From positions 1 to 47,847 of the forward strand of contig JAIROS010000005.1 in the NCBI GenBank assembly GCA_031257405.1: 47,847 nucleotides of DNA, given 5' to 3'. Below, piece after piece: positions 24,492 to 33,409 of the stretch (positions are counted from its first letter, which is position 1; every line of letters starts with the position of its first letter). This stretch comes from Puniceicoccales bacterium (lineage in GTDB: Bacteria > Verrucomicrobiota > Verrucomicrobiia > Opitutales > LL51). Under the pieces are notes generated by a model. The model had not been told where the DNA came from. It saw only the letters and a list, made by a program, of their open reading frames with translations, and made no database searches. Both the position numbers and the translations under genes were made by a program.

Positions 24492-26057
24492 TCAAATTTT
24501 TCCTCGTTTTGGATTTTTTATTTTTTTTACAAATCGCCGCCAAATAATCCCTAAATCACTCAACTGCTTCCGCCCATCAAAAATATACAACAACCCAAAA
24601 TAAAACGCTACACCCAACGGAATATTCACGACCATACTCACCATGTCGTGTGCCTTGCCCCGTAAATATAAGCCCAAAACATAGTCCAGCGACTTCACCA
24701 CCACCGCCATCGAAATACTCGCTAAAATAATCCTCCCCAGGCGCCCCGTCCAAATCTTAATGCAAAATTCCTCCCCTAACCGCCCTAATCCCCAATAAAG
24801 TAAAATTGTTTGCAGAATAATTGACAACAAATTAGCAATCGCTAGGCCCACAGTCTCCAGCCAAAACATTAAACCCAACGCCAAAAACGTGTTCACCAAA
24901 AAGTGTATGGCCGCAATAACCATGGGGCGCGCCATGTTTTTTTTACAATGATAGCCGCGTAAAAAATGTGTCGATAGCGCGTAAAACGGCAATGCCACCA
25001 GAAATATCCGCAGCACAGGCAGCACAAGATCCAGGTCCCGCTCCGTAAAATTCCCCCAAAGAAATAGTAAACTCAATAGCGTCCGGTCTAACCCCAATAT
25101 CCCTAGCGCCGCCGGAAAAATAATCACCAATACCCAATCCATCCCCCGACGAAATTCCTCCCGCAATAATTCCCGCTCACCCTGCGCCTCCAATCGCGAT
25201 AAACGGGGAAAAAGGACCGTCGAAACCGCCGTCACAAATAGCCCTAGCGGTAACTCAATCAGCCGATTCGCTAAATATAACACCGAAACCGCACGACTGC
25301 TCACCGCGTAAGCCAACGCACGCGATATAACCACATTGACCTGCTGCACAGATGCCCCCGCTACACCGGGAAAAAATAAGCGCCGGACCTCCTCCACTCG
25401 CCCATCACTCCCCCAATCTAAACAAAATCGCCAGCCCATTCGCCCTAAACCAACCCAAAGTACCCACAGTTGAATCACACCTCCCACAAAAACTCCCGCA
25501 CATAACCAGTAAATGCGCCACGACTCGTGGAAAAAATACCCCACCATTAGAGCGCTAATCATCGCCAAATTGAGCCAAATCGAATTGCCCGCGTGCAGTA
25601 AAAATTTTCCAAAAACATTCAGTACGGCCGCCAATAACGCCCCTAAACAAGCGAAAAACATGTAGGGTAGCAGAATGGCACTGAACATAAAACACAGCCG
25701 CCAACGGTCGCTAAACCACCCGCTAACATACCCCAGACCACAAATCATTACGCCCCCGCCGACAATCAAAAACAGCGCCAATATGAGTCGCGAAGCCACC
25801 CGATTGAGTAAAAAAAAAGCCTCTTCCTTGCCCTTTTTGTGGTACTCGTCGGAAAAAATGGGGATCAAGGCCGATGCCAATGCACCTTCTCCCAAAAGCC
25901 GCCGAAATAAATTGGGGATGCTAAACGCAAATAAAAATGCCGAATTCAGTTCACTGGTCCCGAACGCGGAAAAAATAAAAATGTCGCGCACTAGCCCCGA
26001 AATCCGCGAAATAAACGTCAGAAACGATACGCCTAATATGTTCAGCAGCGTCCCCAC
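24492..26057 (-). CDS. murJ: Lipid II flippase MurJ
   Basis: A 521-residue inner-membrane protein with about 14 transmembrane helices, the MurJ/MviN length. The N-terminal part carries the family pattern SFLTFISRISGLVRDIFI, then FLFAFSIPNLFRRLLGEGALASALIPIF, where the Arg residues of helix 1-2 face the lipid II cavity. It moves lipid II across the inner membrane for peptidoglycan synthesis. The start is GTG at 26057, placed before the conserved LGVSFLTF; no strong ribosome site is seen, and the oleD stop lies 14 nt upstream, so translation is probably coupled. glmM follows, matching a cell-wall operon. Confidence 0.95.
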   Translation of the reverse strand: MGTLLNILGVSFLTFISRISGLVRDIFIFSAFGTSELNSAFLFAFSIPNLFRRLLGEGALASALIPIFSDEYHKKGKEEAFFLLNRVASRLILALFLIVGGGVMICGLGYVSGWFSDRWRLCFMFSAILLPYMFFACLGALLAAVLNVFGKFLLHAGNSIWLNLAMISALMVGYFFHESWRIYWLCAGVFVGGVIQLWVLWVGLGRMGWRFCLDWGSDGRVEEVRRLFFPGVAGASVQQVNVVISRALAYAVSSRAVSVLYLANRLIELPLGLFVTAVSTVLFPRLSRLEAQGERELLREEFRRGMDWVLVIIFPAALGILGLDRTLLSLLFLWGNFTERDLDLVLPVLRIFLVALPFYALSTHFLRGYHCKKNMARPMVIAAIHFLVNTFLALGLMFWLETVGLAIANLLSIILQTILLYWGLGRLGEEFCIKIWTGRLGRIILASISMAVVVKSLDYVLGLYLRGKAHDMVSMVVNIPLGVAFYFGLLYIFDGRKQLSDLGIIWRRFVKKIKNPKRGKI

Positions 26058-26071
26058 AGCTCAGTCCGTAA

Positions 26072-27079
26072 TCAATATTTCCATAGCACCTCCAATTGCA
26101 AACGCAGGGTCTCAATGAGGGTATTGAGGCCGCCTTCGATGGTTACCTGCTGCGAGTACCCCAAATCTTCATAGGCCCGATCCTGTAAAAAATAATGGTC
26201 CTTACCCAATGCCACCGCCAAAGCACGGGTCATAGGAGGTCGGCGCGAACGAAGAAAAATCCGAAAAAAGTACTCCATTGCCATCCCCCATTGGTAAGCC
26301 TTTTGGAACTCAATTCTTTCTTCCACGGGCGGTAACCGGAGGCGTTTTAAAATTTCGTTTATAAATTCCCACAGAAACACGGGCCGTTCCTGGCCGATAA
26401 AATAGGCTTTGCCGCAAGCTTTTCCCCGATCGAGGGCGTCAAAGGCGAGGATATGGGCGTGGGCGGCGTTCGCGACAAACGTGATATCGACCTGATTCTC
26501 ACCCCTCCCAACAATCTTTAACCTCCCATCGCGCGCGCACTGTAAAATTTTCGGCATCAGATGCGGATCCCCTTCGCCCAGCAGTAAATGGGGGCGGAGC
26601 GCTACGGTTTTCAAATCCGAACAGTTACTTTCCAGGACATATTTTTCGGCGATCGCCTTTGTTCTGGCGTAAAACCAGTGGTAATTGAGTTGGCGCGGGA
26701 CAGATTCGTCGACCCCGGATAAGTCGTGCCCGTTGAAGACCACCGCCGGCGTACTGGTAAAAATTAATTTGCGGACGCCGTAGCGTTTACAAGCGCGGAT
26801 GATATTGCGTGTACCGACGACGTGGGTATTGTAATAGGCCTGGTAATCCATATCGAGGCCCGCTTTACCCGCGGCGTGAAAAACGACATCGACCCCGTAA
26901 ACCGCTTTATCCGCGTCGTCGCGAAAGGAGATATCGCCCCTGACGAATTCCACGCCGCGCGATTCGAGGATAGGTTGGGGGCGGCGGCCCACTACGCGAA
27001 CGGCGATGCCCCGATTTTGGAGCAATTCGACAATATGGCAGCCCAAAAATCCACCGCCACCCGTTACGAGTACCTTCAT
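26072..27079 (-). CDS. oleD: OleD-like NAD(P)H-dependent reductase (3-beta-HSD family)
   Basis: A 335-residue short-chain dehydrogenase of the extended type. Dinucleotide motif TGGGGFLG (6-13), acidic/basic cofactor region VVGRRPQP, and catalytic Tyr137 and Lys141 in WFYARTK with Thr110 in FTSTPAVVF are visible. The patterns HAAGKAGLDMDYQAYYNTHV and STPAVVFNGHD match OleD, which reduces the 2-alkyl-3-keto acid made by OleA before OleC forms a beta-lactone and OleB decarboxylates it. OleB is encoded 16 kb away; oleA and oleC are not here. It leads the murJ-glmM-TPR operon. A 3-beta-hydroxysteroid-type epimerase of other role is the alternative. Confidence 0.78.
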   Translation of the reverse strand: MKVLVTGGGGFLGCHIVELLQNRGIAVRVVGRRPQPILESRGVEFVRGDISFRDDADKAVYGVDVVFHAAGKAGLDMDYQAYYNTHVVGTRNIIRACKRYGVRKLIFTSTPAVVFNGHDLSGVDESVPRQLNYHWFYARTKAIAEKYVLESNCSDLKTVALRPHLLLGEGDPHLMPKILQCARDGRLKIVGRGENQVDITFVANAAHAHILAFDALDRGKACGKAYFIGQERPVFLWEFINEILKRLRLPPVEERIEFQKAYQWGMAMEYFFRIFLRSRRPPMTRALAVALGKDHYFLQDRAYEDLGYSQQVTIEGGLNTLIETLRLQLEVLWKY

Positions 27080-27092
27080 GACTCATCCAACA

Positions 27093-27116
27093 TGTTTAAC
27101 AAAAAAACCGTGTCAA
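27093..27116 (-). promoter_or_regulatory. Possible promoter of the oleD-murJ operon
   Basis: On the reverse strand TTGACA (27116-27111) lies 32 nt before the oleD ATG. Downstream there is only a weak -10 (around TTAAAC/CATGTT). It is paired with a divergent TTGACA for the CPBP gene at 27152. Confidence 0.35.
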
Positions 27117-27151
27117 CTCCCGTGTGTTTGGGGAAAATTTTCTCCCAAAAA

Positions 27152-27179
27152 TTGACAAAGTGCTCCCAAAAAATAGGGT
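27152..27179 (+). promoter_or_regulatory. Possible promoter of the CPBP protease gene
   Basis: TTGACA (27152-27157), 16-nt spacer, TAGGGT (27174-27179). The ATG at 27181 follows at once, so transcription would begin at or after the start codon; the ATG at 27190 is the alternative start for a leaderless mRNA. Confidence 0.4.
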
Positions 27180-27180
27180 G

Positions 27181-28134
27181 ATGATTTTTATGATTGCTCC
27201 GAAAATTCGTTTTTCCGCACCATTTTTTTTAAAAAATTTCGCAACCGCGCCACTTTTTCGGCCGATCCTTTTTTACGGCTACGCCCTGTGCCTGACCACA
27301 ATCCTAGCGCCACTGGTATTCAACGGCGCCGTTTATTGGCATCAGCACTGGCCATCTCGCCTCACACATTATCTCGTTCACAAAAATTTTACCGTTTTTT
27401 TCGAACGCCTGCGCCTCATTTCGTTCCTACTATTCACGCCCTGCCTATGGAAATTTTATCGGCGGCGAGTGGCGGATCAATCTTTTCTTTTCTTTAGTTG
27501 GGGGAAATTTTTTTATTTTTTTACAATCGGGAGTATATTTTGCGGTGGAATTTTCCTAGCAAAAATGCTCATGCAAGGTTTTTGTTGGGAATCGGCGGAT
27601 CCGTTGCGCTCGCCAAAACTGCTGTTGCCGAAGCTATTATCGGGGGCAATTGTCCTATCGATCATTGAGGAATGGCTATTTCGCGGGCTTATTTTTCAGA
27701 TTTTTCTCCGATGCGTGCGGCCATTTTACGCCATTATTTTTTCGTCGCTACTTTTCGCTTACTTCCATTTCCGCCCCAATTACACCGTCAGCGCGCAAAA
27801 CACATTTGTGACGTTATCCGACAGTTTTTCGTGTCTCGCCGAAATTCTTTTTCACACGTTTAGCAATATTTCTTTATTAAAATTTTCCATTCTTTTTACA
27901 TTCGGATGTCTTCTTGCGACGATTTATTTTTATGTAAAAAATCTTTCTGCGCCCATTGGATTTCACAGCGGCGTTGTTTTCGCGCTCATGTATTTCAAAC
28001 GATACATTTTTTTCCCCGATTCGCATTATTTTTTCGGCGCAAACGACATACTAAACTCGCCATTCGTACTCCTTGCCACCACTATTTTTACCGCCTCAAT
28101 TCACCGATATTTCTCCCATAAAACCGGAAATTAA
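27181..28134 (+). CDS. CPBP-family intramembrane metalloprotease (CAAX protease-like)
   Basis: A 317-residue inner-membrane protein with about eight hydrophobic helices. The CPBP/Abi signatures are present: EEWLFRG (motif 1, about residue 165), FAYFHFRP (motif 2, about 200) and FHSGVVFA (motif 3, about 265), which supply the Glu, His and His metal ligands inside the membrane. Such proteins cleave membrane substrates or act in bacteriocin immunity; the substrate here is unknown. The open frame extends to 27124, but ATG 27181 is preferred (27190 is also possible). The last 36 codons and 3' flank are repeated in tandem right after the stop. Confidence 0.8.
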   Translation: MIFMIAPKIRFSAPFFLKNFATAPLFRPILFYGYALCLTTILAPLVFNGAVYWHQHWPSRLTHYLVHKNFTVFFERLRLISFLLFTPCLWKFYRRRVADQSFLFFSWGKFFYFFTIGSIFCGGIFLAKMLMQGFCWESADPLRSPKLLLPKLLSGAIVLSIIEEWLFRGLIFQIFLRCVRPFYAIIFSSLLFAYFHFRPNYTVSAQNTFVTLSDSFSCLAEILFHTFSNISLLKFSILFTFGCLLATIYFYVKNLSAPIGFHSGVVFALMYFKRYIFFPDSHYFFGANDILNSPFVLLATTIFTASIHRYFSHKTGN

Positions 28135-28315
28135 ACCATACATATTAGCCAAAAATTTCCAAAATTTTCCATTATTTTTTAGCCCAAACAACATACTAAA
28201 CTCGCCATTCGTACTTCTCGCCATCGCCATTTTTACCGCCTTAATTCACCGATATTTCTCTCCCAAAACCGGAAATTAAATCATACATATTAACCAAAAA
28301 TTCCCAAAATTTATA
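28025..28315 (+). repeat. Tandem duplication of the CPBP gene 3' end (period about 145 nt)
   Basis: 28025-28170 and 28171-28315 are clearly similar along their full length, with scattered substitutions and a one-base indel. Copy 1 codes for the protease C-terminus (NDILNSPFVLLATTIF). Copy 2 still encodes NNILNSPFVLLAIAIF and HRYFSPKTGN to a stop at 28279, but has no promoter or start of its own. It looks like an old partial duplication. Confidence 0.85.
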
Positions 28316-28335
28316 TCACTTCTTTACCCTAAATG

Positions 28336-30528
28336 CTAACTAAACGTAACCGTAATGCCAACAACTATGAGCGACACAATGGACATTAACTTGATCAAAA
28401 TATTTAAACTGGGCCCCGCCGTGTCCTTAAAAGGATCCCCCACCGTGTCACCAATAACCGCCGCCTTGTGCGACTCAGATCCCTTCCCTCCCAAAGCCCC
28501 TTCCTCTATGTACTTCTTCGCATTGTCCCAGGCACCTCCAGAATTCGCCATGAATATCGCTAACACGAACCCACACGATAATGCTCCACCCAACAACCCA
28601 ACAACCCCAGGCACCCCTAGCAATATACCAATAATAATAGGGAAAATTATCGCAATTACCGACGGCATGAGCATCTCCCGCTGCGCCGCCCGCGTCGAAA
28701 TTCTTACACACCTGGCATAATCCGGTACCGCCTTGTTCTCCATTATACCCACAATCTCCCGAAATTGTCGCCGTACCTCATTAATCATACTCGCCGCCGC
28801 ACGCCCAACCGCATTAATCGATAGCCCACAAAATAAAAAAGATAGCATCGCCCCTATGAAAAGCCCCATCAATACTTTCGGATTAAGGAGGTGAATCTGA
28901 TAATAGTTGATGATGTCGCCCAACGTAAGCGCCCCAACCGAAATATTGCTGCCATTCAAAATAATAAACTCTCGCCCCGTACTTAGTATGCTCCCCTTGA
29001 CCGCACTCATGTACGACGCCAGTAAAGCTAAGGCCGTCAACGCCGCCGAACCAATCGCAAGCCCCTTCCCCGTCGCCGCCGTCGTGTTACCTAACGCATC
29101 CAACGCATCCGTCCGCTTCCGTACCGCTTCCCCTAATCCACTCATCTCCGCATTGCCACCGGCATTGTCCGCGATCGGCCCATAGGCATCCGTCGCCATC
29201 GTAATCCCCAGCGTCGATAACATCCCTACCGCCGCTATCGATACGCCGTAAAGCCCCATGATGATGTCCCGCTCGCCACCTAAACCCTGTACAAACGAAA
29301 AAGCTAAAAGCGTCGCCACTACAACCACTATAACCGGCGCAGCCGTCGATAACATCCCTAGCCCAATGCCACCAATAATAACCGTAGCCGGACCCGTCTG
29401 CGATTGCTTAGCAACGTGGCGCGTCGGGAAATAGGCCTGCGACGTGTAGTACTCCGACGCCTTGCCGATGACTTCGCCCGCCAGTAAACCAACCGCCAAT
29501 GCCCCCCAAATCCCCCAAAAATTGGGAATATTTAGGAGGTAGAGTAGGCCCAGCGAAGCCAGTAAAATGCAAACCCCACTCAACTTAACACCGTTGCCCA
29601 AAGACCGCAATAACGCCCGACTCGATGCCCCTTCCTCCGTCCGCACCACTAATATCCCTACTATCGATAAAATCGCACCAATCGCACCAATCAATACCGG
29701 CAGTAAAATGGCCTTCATCTGCAACTCACTGGTCCCGCGCGCAAACGCCGCCGCTCCTAACGCCGCCGCCGCTAAAATAGCCGCGGAATAGGATTCGTAG
29801 AGATCCGCACCCATACCCGCTACATCACCCACATTGTCGCCCACATTGTCGGCAATCGTCGCCGGATTCCTGGGGTCGTCCTCGGGAATGCCCCGCTCCA
29901 CTTTGCCCACCAAATCCGCTCCCACATCCGCCGCCTTCGTAAATATACCGCCTCCAACCCGCGCAAATAACGCTTGCAACGAAGCCCCAAGAGCAAACGT
30001 CAGCATCGTCCCCGTAATCACAACCATCCGATCGTTCTGCGACATAACCGTGCGATCAAATAAACTTAAAACTAAAAACCAAAAGGAATAGTCCAATAGC
30101 GCCAACCCAACCACCGATAACCCCATTACCGCTCCACTGCGAAACGCTACCCGTAAACCGTGATTGAGGGACTTTGACGCCGCAAATGCCGCGCGCGAAG
30201 AAGCTTCCGTCGCCGTTCTCATGCCAATGAAACCCGCCAATCCGGATCCAAAACCGGCGGTCCAAAAAGCAAACGGTACCCACTCACTCTGCAAATGAAA
30301 TTTGTACGCCAACAGAGCTAAAAAAATAGCCATCAGCATAAAAACAAGCGTCACAATCTTATACTGCTGCTTGAGGTAAGCCATTGCGCCATTGCGCACA
30401 TAGGTCGCGATTTCGACCATCCGATCCGTGCCAGCCGGCTCCCCCTTCATCATCCTGAAAAAATGCGCCGCCATCCATAGCACGCTTACCCCCGATAGCG
30501 GCACTAACCAAAAATATGCTGGTATCAT
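28336..30528 (-). CDS. hppA: Membrane-bound pyrophosphatase (ion-pumping), K+-dependent type
   Basis: A 730-residue protein with about 16 transmembrane helices. It hydrolyses pyrophosphate and pumps H+ or Na+ outward. The cytoplasmic active-site motifs are present: [47 protein letters not shown] and [17 protein letters not shown]. The loop [10 protein letters not shown] carries Ala where K+-independent pumps have Lys, so K+ dependence is expected; the pumped ion is not decided. It conserves energy from pyrophosphate released in biosynthesis, useful for a fermenting cell. It stands as a single gene, with a 163-nt AT-rich gap before it holding no clear feature. Confidence 0.96.
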   Translation of the reverse strand: MIPAYFWLVPLSGVSVLWMAAHFFRMMKGEPAGTDRMVEIATYVRNGAMAYLKQQYKIVTLVFMLMAIFLALLAYKFHLQSEWVPFAFWTAGFGSGLAGFIGMRTATEASSRAAFAASKSLNHGLRVAFRSGAVMGLSVVGLALLDYSFWFLVLSLFDRTVMSQNDRMVVITGTMLTFALGASLQALFARVGGGIFTKAADVGADLVGKVERGIPEDDPRNPATIADNVGDNVGDVAGMGADLYESYSAAILAAAALGAAAFARGTSELQMKAILLPVLIGAIGAILSIVGILVVRTEEGASSRALLRSLGNGVKLSGVCILLASLGLLYLLNIPNFWGIWGALAVGLLAGEVIGKASEYYTSQAYFPTRHVAKQSQTGPATVIIGGIGLGMLSTAAPVIVVVVATLLAFSFVQGLGGERDIIMGLYGVSIAAVGMLSTLGITMATDAYGPIADNAGGNAEMSGLGEAVRKRTDALDALGNTTAATGKGLAIGSAALTALALLASYMSAVKGSILSTGREFIILNGSNISVGALTLGDIINYYQIHLLNPKVLMGLFIGAMLSFLFCGLSINAVGRAAASMINEVRRQFREIVGIMENKAVPDYARCVRISTRAAQREMLMPSVIAIIFPIIIGILLGVPGVVGLLGGALSCGFVLAIFMANSGGAWDNAKKYIEEGALGGKGSESHKAAVIGDTVGDPFKDTAGPSLNILIKLMSIVSLIVVGITVTFS

Positions 30529-30691
30529 AAAATTAAAAATTCAATTAAAAACAAGTTTTTCAAGTGTAAATATAAGTTTTGCTATAATTTTCCCTGATAA
30601 TTCCCTTATCGGTCGCCCTTCGGGGGAAATGATGTTTCATTTTCCATTTTTTCATTGACCTCTCCCTAAAAATCTTACCCGCAGTAAAATT

Positions 30692-31447
30692 TTACTCCCC
30701 TTCAATTTTTTTCATCATTTCGTCCGAAATTTCGTAATTTGCAAAAACATTTTTTACATCTTCCAGATCCTCTAGGCGTTCCACCATGCGTAAAATTTTC
30801 CGTGCCGTATCCTCGTCGCCAATCGCCACGGTGTTATTGGGAATGTACGCCAGCTCCGACGAATCCGCTTCCACGCCGACTTTTTCCAGCGCCTGCGCAA
30901 TGGCATCGTAATCCGCTATGGCGCATAAAACCTCAAAATATTCCTCCTCCGTCCTAATATCTTCGGCGCCATTTTCCAGAACTACTTCCATCAATTTGTC
31001 CTCCGTAATTTTGTTGCGATCGATGATAAACTGCCCTTTGCGCTGGAAACTGAAGGCCAACGCGCCGGCCCCCGCTAAATTCCCTCCGCACTTCCCAAAC
31101 GTACTGCGCACTTCCGAAACGGTGCGATTCTTATTGTCCGTCGTCACCTCCACAATCATCCCCACTCCCGCCGGCCCATACCCCTCGTAAATGAGCTCTT
31201 CGATGGTAACGCCGGGGATTTCGCCAGTCCCCTTCTGAATCGCCTTTTTAACATTATCGGCCGGCATATTCGCCGCCTTAGCCTTCTGAATCACCGTGCG
31301 CAAACGGGGATTAAATTCCGGATCCTTCCCCCCGTCGCGAACGGCAATCGTAATCTCCTTGCTCAAAAGACTAAACATTTTCCCACGCTTTGCGTCAACC
31401 GCCGCCTTACGCCGCTTAGTCGTCGCCCATTTACTATGCCCTGACAT
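30692..31447 (-). CDS. yebC: YebC/PmpR-family regulator
   Basis: A 251-residue YebC protein, full length. The N-terminus MSGHSKWATTKRRKAAVDAKRGK is the hallmark, followed by FNPRLRTVIQKAKAANMP, EELIYEGYGPAGVGMIVE and DNKNRTVSEVRSTFGKCGGNL. Family members bind DNA as regulators or help ribosomes at difficult sequences. A strong ribosome site GGAGGA (31457-31452) lies 4 nt before the ATG and overlaps the yidC stop codon, so the two genes are co-expressed. Confidence 0.96.
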   Translation of the reverse strand: MSGHSKWATTKRRKAAVDAKRGKMFSLLSKEITIAVRDGGKDPEFNPRLRTVIQKAKAANMPADNVKKAIQKGTGEIPGVTIEELIYEGYGPAGVGMIVEVTTDNKNRTVSEVRSTFGKCGGNLAGAGALAFSFQRKGQFIIDRNKITEDKLMEVVLENGAEDIRTEEEYFEVLCAIADYDAIAQALEKVGVEADSSELAYIPNNTVAIGDEDTARKILRMVERLEDLEDVKNVFANYEISDEMMKKIEGE

Positions 31448-31451
31448 CTGT

Positions 31452-31457
31452 TCCTCC
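31452..31457 (-). promoter_or_regulatory. Strong ribosome-binding site of yebC
   Basis: GGAGGA overlapping the TAG stop of yidC, 4 nt from ATG. Clear Shine-Dalgarno sites are rare in this window, so this one is notable. Confidence 0.8.
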
Positions 31458-33196
31458 TATTTTTTCTTCTTTTTTACAATTTTTTCCGAATCGTCGATTA
31501 AGAGTGCTTCATCGCCTTTCCTATTAAGAATAATTTGCTGGGCAATCGTCAACAAATTTTGTACCGTCCAGTACAAAACGAGTGCGGAAGGGAAGTTGTA
31601 GCAGAAAACGAGGCACAGCAGCGGCATCAATTTGAAGACCCATTTTTGCGCGCCGTCGGCGGAAGGCATGGGCATCACCCGCATCTGCCATAGCATCGAC
31701 GCACTCATTAGCAGCGGTAGCAGGTTAACGGGAAACGAACCGAGCCGGAAAATCGTGTCTGGGAGCGATAAATCCCCGATCCACAGAAAGGGCGCAAAAC
31801 GCATATCGGCCGCCGTCTTCAGCATGAAATATAGCCCCAAAAAAATGGGCAGCTGGATAAATATGGGTAAACAGCCCGCCGCCGGATTGACGCGATTTTC
31901 ACGAAATAATTTCAGCGTCTCCGCCTGCAATTTCTGCGGATTTTCCCGATATTTTTCCTTGATTTTCTTGAGCGGCTCCTGTAACCGCGCCATTTTTCGC
32001 GAAGAACGCACCTGGGCTGTCGTCAGTGGCCAAAGTAAAAATTTTACAATAATGGTCAAAACAATGATCGTCATCCCCCAATTCCCCAGCAGGGCGTAAA
32101 TGCCTTTCATGAGGAGGAAAAGGAGTTTGCTGATGAAGCCGAAAAAACCAAATTGCATGATGAGATCTTGGTCCTGGCCCAGGCGGTCGAGCAGGACGTA
32201 GTCTTTCGGACCTACGTAAAAATCGCCGTCCAAAACCTTCGTTTCACCAGGATTAATGCGCCCTAGCGGGAATCGGATACTCCCGACAACACTGTCATTC
32301 ATCCGCCCGGAAGACGCATCGAACACTTCGTTGGGTACGGCTACAAAACCATTGCCGGGGACTTTCGGCGTGAAAACTCCCGCAAAAAATTGGTTCTTTA
32401 CCGCCCCCCAAACAACTTTATCTTCGCCCATAATCCGCTTTTTAGCGGACGCCTTCCCCATCCCAAGAAAACCACTTTTGGCACGAAAATCGTTCACGGC
32501 AATAAAATGCGCCTTCTTACCGTCGTAGTACCCGAAATTGAGGTAGTCGCCCAAAACGTCACTCGCCGTAGGCGGAAAACTGCCCAATCCAACAAAAATA
32601 TCGCCCAAATCATAGGCCTTTTCGGTCCCATTTATGCAGCGCAATTGCGTCGCCAAAACATAGGGAATGTCCCCCTCCGCTAACCGATATTCGCGCTCCA
32701 CAATAATGCCACTCTCCATTTCCTTGCGAAAAATAATATGCTGCGCCGTTTGGGCATGAATTTCGTAGTTAGCCAGCAACAATTTATCGGCGGAACCGAA
32801 AGCCAAAACGAGCGACGGCAAAGGCATATTTTCATTGAAAATAAAACGCTTTTCCTGGCCCCGAAGCGCAGGATATTTTTTCAGCGCAACGTCCTGAACC
32901 CCCGCTCCTATCGTACTCAAACGAATACACATTGCCTCATTTTCGAGGGTCACAAACCGTTGCCCGTCGAAGGTGTAATCGGCCGGTTTTTCCGCTGAAG
33001 TTTCCCGAATTTCGGCACCGATATCGCCAATGGAGTGCGTCAAAATTTCGCCCAGAGGATGGGCTTTGGTCCCTTCCGGAATGCTCTCCGTCTGGGTTAC
33101 GGCGGTCTCTTTAGGCAACGGCGCGCTCTGTTTAATCATGAGCCCAAAGGCCACGCAAAGGCAAATGACTCCGATAAAAAGGCTCTTTTTGTCCAT
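31457..33196 (-). CDS. yidC: Membrane protein insertase YidC
   Basis: A 579-residue Gram-negative-type YidC. It inserts and folds inner-membrane proteins, alone or with SecYEG/SecDF. Helix 1 (KKSLFIGVICLCVAFGLM) is followed by the large periplasmic beta domain (about 60-370), then the conserved core with LNWGMTI-like LLGNWGMTIIVLTIIVKF, SSRKMARLQEPLKKIKEKY with the hydrophilic-groove Arg nearby, NPAAGCLPIFIQLPIFLGLY, and VLYWTVQNLLTIAQQ. The C-terminus is a Lys-rich tail. ATG 33196 (MDKKSLF) is chosen over the upstream start. It precedes yebC. The promoter would lie in the 213-nt divergent region shared with the ankyrin gene. Confidence 0.97.
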   Translation of the reverse strand: MDKKSLFIGVICLCVAFGLMIKQSAPLPKETAVTQTESIPEGTKAHPLGEILTHSIGDIGAEIRETSAEKPADYTFDGQRFVTLENEAMCIRLSTIGAGVQDVALKKYPALRGQEKRFIFNENMPLPSLVLAFGSADKLLLANYEIHAQTAQHIIFRKEMESGIIVEREYRLAEGDIPYVLATQLRCINGTEKAYDLGDIFVGLGSFPPTASDVLGDYLNFGYYDGKKAHFIAVNDFRAKSGFLGMGKASAKKRIMGEDKVVWGAVKNQFFAGVFTPKVPGNGFVAVPNEVFDASSGRMNDSVVGSIRFPLGRINPGETKVLDGDFYVGPKDYVLLDRLGQDQDLIMQFGFFGFISKLLFLLMKGIYALLGNWGMTIIVLTIIVKFLLWPLTTAQVRSSRKMARLQEPLKKIKEKYRENPQKLQAETLKLFRENRVNPAAGCLPIFIQLPIFLGLYFMLKTAADMRFAPFLWIGDLSLPDTIFRLGSFPVNLLPLLMSASMLWQMRVMPMPSADGAQKWVFKLMPLLCLVFCYNFPSALVLYWTVQNLLTIAQQIILNRKGDEALLIDDSEKIVKKKKK

Positions 33197-33321
33197 AGGC
33201 GGTGCTGCTACCACTGCAGATCGCTAAAATATTGCAAGCTATTTGTCTCGCCCGAGTACGGAAACCGCTCCGGAATTATCCTGTGAAAATTTCAGTCTTT
33301 TTTAAAATTTAAAATAATTTA

Positions 33322-33349
33322 TTGGCAAATAAATCGTAATTATTATACT
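33322..33349 (+). promoter_or_regulatory. Promoter of the ankyrin-repeat gene
   Basis: TTGGCA (33322-33327), 16-nt spacer, TATACT (33344-33349). A short hairpin GTGCTTA-TGG-TAAGCGC (33357-33373) falls at the expected 5' end of the mRNA, ahead of an AT-rich leader of about 50 nt. Confidence 0.55.
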
Positions 33350-33409
33350 TATCAACGTGCTTATGGTAAGCGCATTAAAAAAAAATTAACAATTAAAAAA
33401 AGAAAATAT

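Noticed and set aside
30529-30691. Possible regulatory RNA in the hppA-yebC gap
   Set aside because: Only a short CGCCCTTCGGGGG-like hairpin is visible, too weak to call a riboswitch or terminator.
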